A stretch of DNA of 64,000 bases. Origin: Ahrensia sp. (lineage in GTDB: Bacteria; Pseudomonadota; Alphaproteobacteria; Rhizobiales; Rhizobiaceae). Positions 62,132 to 64,000 of the stretch are shown piece after piece (position 1 is the first letter of the stretch; the number at the start of each line of letters is the position of its first letter). The translations under genes were made by a program, and so were the position numbers. The DNA is taken from the NCBI GenBank assembly GCA_002706335.1, contig PAKZ01000043.1, forward strand, positions 62,001 to 126,000, written 5' to 3'. A model generated the notes under the pieces. It was given only the letters and a program-made list of their open reading frames with translations. It made no database searches and was not told the origin of the DNA.

Positions 62132-63997
62132 TCAATCCTGGCGCGGTTGCAGCTTTTGCCGCATGTTCTCCTTCAATTCCTCCTCCCAGTTTTGCAGGTT
62201 TTCCCGGATTAGACGGGAATACTCACTGTCATCTGCATGCGGATCATCGCTGTTGATGAATGCCTCTGCCGTTTCGAGCATCGCCTTGCGATCGAACGCC
62301 TCGAACACCCCGACAAGTTGTTCGGCCTTCTCACGGGAATGTCCGAGCGCTTCAAACGCAGAGCGTGCAGCGCGGATCGAGCTGTCATAGGTTTCGCGGA
62401 TGATGTCGCGGCACCCCGCCGACCAAAGGTCATAGACATGCCAACGATCAATCGCGCGGGCAATGACGTGAACATGTGGATGATGTTCATGCATGTGGCG
62501 CGCGAGTTCCGTCGCCGCTTCCTTGTTGTCGATGGCGATCACCAGAATTTTGGCATTCTCGATACCGGCGGCATGGAGAAGATCGGGTCGGGTCGCGTCG
62601 CCGTAATAGGCGCTGAGGCCGAACCGGCGCAGCATCTTGAGCTGGTCGCTGCTGTAGTCGACCACCGTCGTCTGGTAATCGGCCGCTTGCAGGGCGCGAT
62701 TGACAATGCCGCCAAATCGCCCGTGGCCTGCGATGATGATCCCGGAACCGTCGGGAATTTCGTCAGCCTCGCGTTCCTGCTGGCGCGAGTAGCGCGGTGC
62801 GATCAGCTTGTCATAAAGAATGAACAGGGCCGGGGTGAGAAGCATCGACATTGCAATGACCAGCAGAAGCAGATCGGCGACCGGCGAGGGAATAACGGCA
62901 TTGGCGACCGTGAAGGAAACCAGCACGAAACCAAATTCGCCGGCCTGCGCCAGGCCGAGCGCGAACAGCCATTTGTCGCCGCCGGCAAGCTTGAAGACAC
63001 GGCCGAGCACCAGCATGACGGAGCATTTGAGAAGGATCAGGCCAAGCGTAAGCCCGATAATCAGCGCCAGGTTCTCGCCCATTAGGGCGAAGTCGATGCT
63101 GGCGCCAACGGTGATGAAGAACACGCCAAGGAAAATGCCCTTCAAGGGCTCGATGTCGCTTTCCAGTTCGTGCCGATATTCGCTGTTGGCCATGACGACA
63201 CCGGCGAGGAAGGTGCCGAGAGCGGGCGACAGCCCCACCATCGTCATCAGCAGCGCGATGCCGACAACCATCATTAATGCTGTGCTGACGAAAAGCTCAC
63301 GCAGCCGCGCGCGTGCGACGTATCGGAAGACCGGGCCCGTCAGATACCGGCCTGCCAGAACGACGAGGGCAATAGCCGCCACCGTAATCAGCGCAGTTTG
63401 CCACCCGGGCAATCCCTCGACGAGGTTGAGGTTCAGCGCGGAAGCGGCGTGATCGCCGCCGTGATCATCGCCCTGATGCCGCGCATCGCTGAGTTCCTTC
63501 AGCGCCAGCAGCGGGATCAGGGCAAGCATGGGGATGACCGCAATATCCTGAAACAAAAGAACCGCGAAGCTCGCCTGTCCGCCATCGCTGCGCATCAGTC
63601 CCTTTTCGTTGAGCGTCTGGGTGACGATAGCCGTCGACGAGAGGGCGAAGATCAGGCCGATTGCGAGTGCAATGGTCCAGGAAAGCCCGAACAACATTGC
63701 CGCCGCGGCAACGGCGAGGGCTGTGACGCCAACCTGCAGGCCGCCCATCAGAAAGATCTTCGCCCGCATCGCCCATAGCACTTTGGGCTGCATTTCCAGG
63801 CCGATCAGGAAGAGCATCATCACCACGCCGAACTCGGTGAAATGTTGCAAAGCGACAACATCCACACCGGCCCAGTGCAGGATCGGGCCGATGGCAATTC
63901 CCGCGATCAGGTAGCCCAGGACCGAACCCAGACCGAAACGCGAGGCAAGCGGAACGGCGATCATCCCGGCCAGGAACAGCGTGAATGTGATGAACAT
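62132..63997 (-). CDS. Kef/YbaL-type cation/proton antiporter with TrkA-N domain (start may lie beyond window)
   Basis: 621 residues. A CPA2 exchanger domain of about twelve helices is followed by an RCK_N domain beginning GIIIAGHGRFGGIVNRAL (GxGxxG-like). A histidine/aspartate-rich insert (DARHQGDDHGGDHAAS) lies in a loop between membrane segments and could sense metal or pH. The C-terminal tail is charged. It is paralogous to the antiporter at 9122-10951. The first Met sits 3 bases from the window edge, so an upstream start is possible. Confidence 0.9.
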   Translation of the reverse strand: MFITFTLFLAGMIAVPLASRFGLGSVLGYLIAGIAIGPILHWAGVDVVALQHFTEFGVVMMLFLIGLEMQPKVLWAMRAKIFLMGGLQVGVTALAVAAAAMLFGLSWTIALAIGLIFALSSTAIVTQTLNEKGLMRSDGGQASFAVLLFQDIAVIPMLALIPLLALKELSDARHQGDDHGGDHAASALNLNLVEGLPGWQTALITVAAIALVVLAGRYLTGPVFRYVARARLRELFVSTALMMVVGIALLMTMVGLSPALGTFLAGVVMANSEYRHELESDIEPLKGIFLGVFFITVGASIDFALMGENLALIIGLTLGLILLKCSVMLVLGRVFKLAGGDKWLFALGLAQAGEFGFVLVSFTVANAVIPSPVADLLLLVIAMSMLLTPALFILYDKLIAPRYSRQQEREADEIPDGSGIIIAGHGRFGGIVNRALQAADYQTTVVDYSSDQLKMLRRFGLSAYYGDATRPDLLHAAGIENAKILVIAIDNKEAATELARHMHEHHPHVHVIARAIDRWHVYDLWSAGCRDIIRETYDSSIRAARSAFEALGHSREKAEQLVGVFEAFDRKAMLETAEAFINSDDPHADDSEYSRLIRENLQNWEEELKENMRQKLQPRQD

Positions 63998-64000
63998 GAA

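Noticed and set aside
1-64000. tRNA, rRNA, CRISPR, insertion sequence or prophage features
   Set aside because: Read through for T-arm-like GGTTCRA contexts, direct-repeat arrays and transposase or integrase motifs; none had supporting structure.

Overview
The window reads as a GC-rich chromosome segment of an alphaproteobacterium, most likely order Hyphomicrobiales (Rhizobiales). The best indicator is the block pmbA - CysQ-like phosphatase - DUF4170 - DUF374 acyltransferase - waaA - lpxK - DUF2093 - mutL, a gene order I associate with that order. A 2,5-imelysin-type iron locus, sitABCD and a zinc-ligand-poor IleS C-terminus fit the same group. Genus and species cannot be read from the sequence alone. 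The window is densely coding: no stretch over 300 bases lacks a gene, and the largest gaps are 59711-59977, 44578-44791, 60500-60700 and 51323-51502. I saw no rRNA, tRNA, CRISPR array, transposase or integrase.

Region by region. 1-7.3 kb: housekeeping (ileS, a small lipoprotein, tadA, rluB, rsmD) and a patatin-like lipase. 7.3-11 kb, minus strand: a Kef-type antiporter, a VOC protein and a MATE exporter in one overlapping run. 11-19 kb: the pmbA-to-lpxK envelope/LPS block and mutL on the opposite strand. 19-20.6 kb: a DUF442 protein and a membrane AbrB-family protein. 20.7-27.8 kb: a TAXI-type TRAP transporter with a TeaD-like stress protein, followed by a class III aminotransferase, a BKACE/DUF849 enzyme and a zeta-type GST; this looks like an uptake-plus-catabolism unit for an amino compound. 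27.8-34.5 kb: an iron island, led by a promoter and a Cys-rich orphan, with two imelysin-family proteins, a Bfd-like ferredoxin, bacterioferritin, a di-haem oxidoreductase and a DUF1513 propeller. 35-38.7 kb: a Mn/Fe ABC transporter (sitABCD) with a perfect Fur/Mur-like palindrome upstream. 38.8-42.9 kb: miscellaneous single genes (thioesterase, P-loop kinase, RraA-like, secreted peptidoglycan-binding protein, SDR).

42.9-59.7 kb is the most unusual part. A GntR/FadR-type regulator sits between a minus-strand lyase (and, further on, a ThDP enzyme) and two plus-strand, translationally coupled gene runs. The first run is an aconitase-family hydratase, a cyclic amidohydrolase and an isochorismatase-fold amidase. 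The second is a flavin monooxygenase, a racemase-fold protein lacking both catalytic cysteines, a four-gene polyamine/opine-type ABC importer and an aldehyde dehydrogenase. A RidA-family gene follows on the other strand. The regulator and the two runs share a GTTGACA-centred sequence. I read this as a complete import-and-degradation system for a nitrogen-containing, probably cyclic, compound that does not match any pathway I can name in full.

59.9-64 kb: an unrecognised 173-residue protein, a GSA-aminomutase-like aminotransferase and a second Kef-type antiporter running to the window edge. Two themes recur. Substrate-binding-protein genes are separated from their permease genes by strong stem-loops (21638-21670 and 54582-54606), and within operons adjacent genes commonly overlap by ATGA/GTGA.
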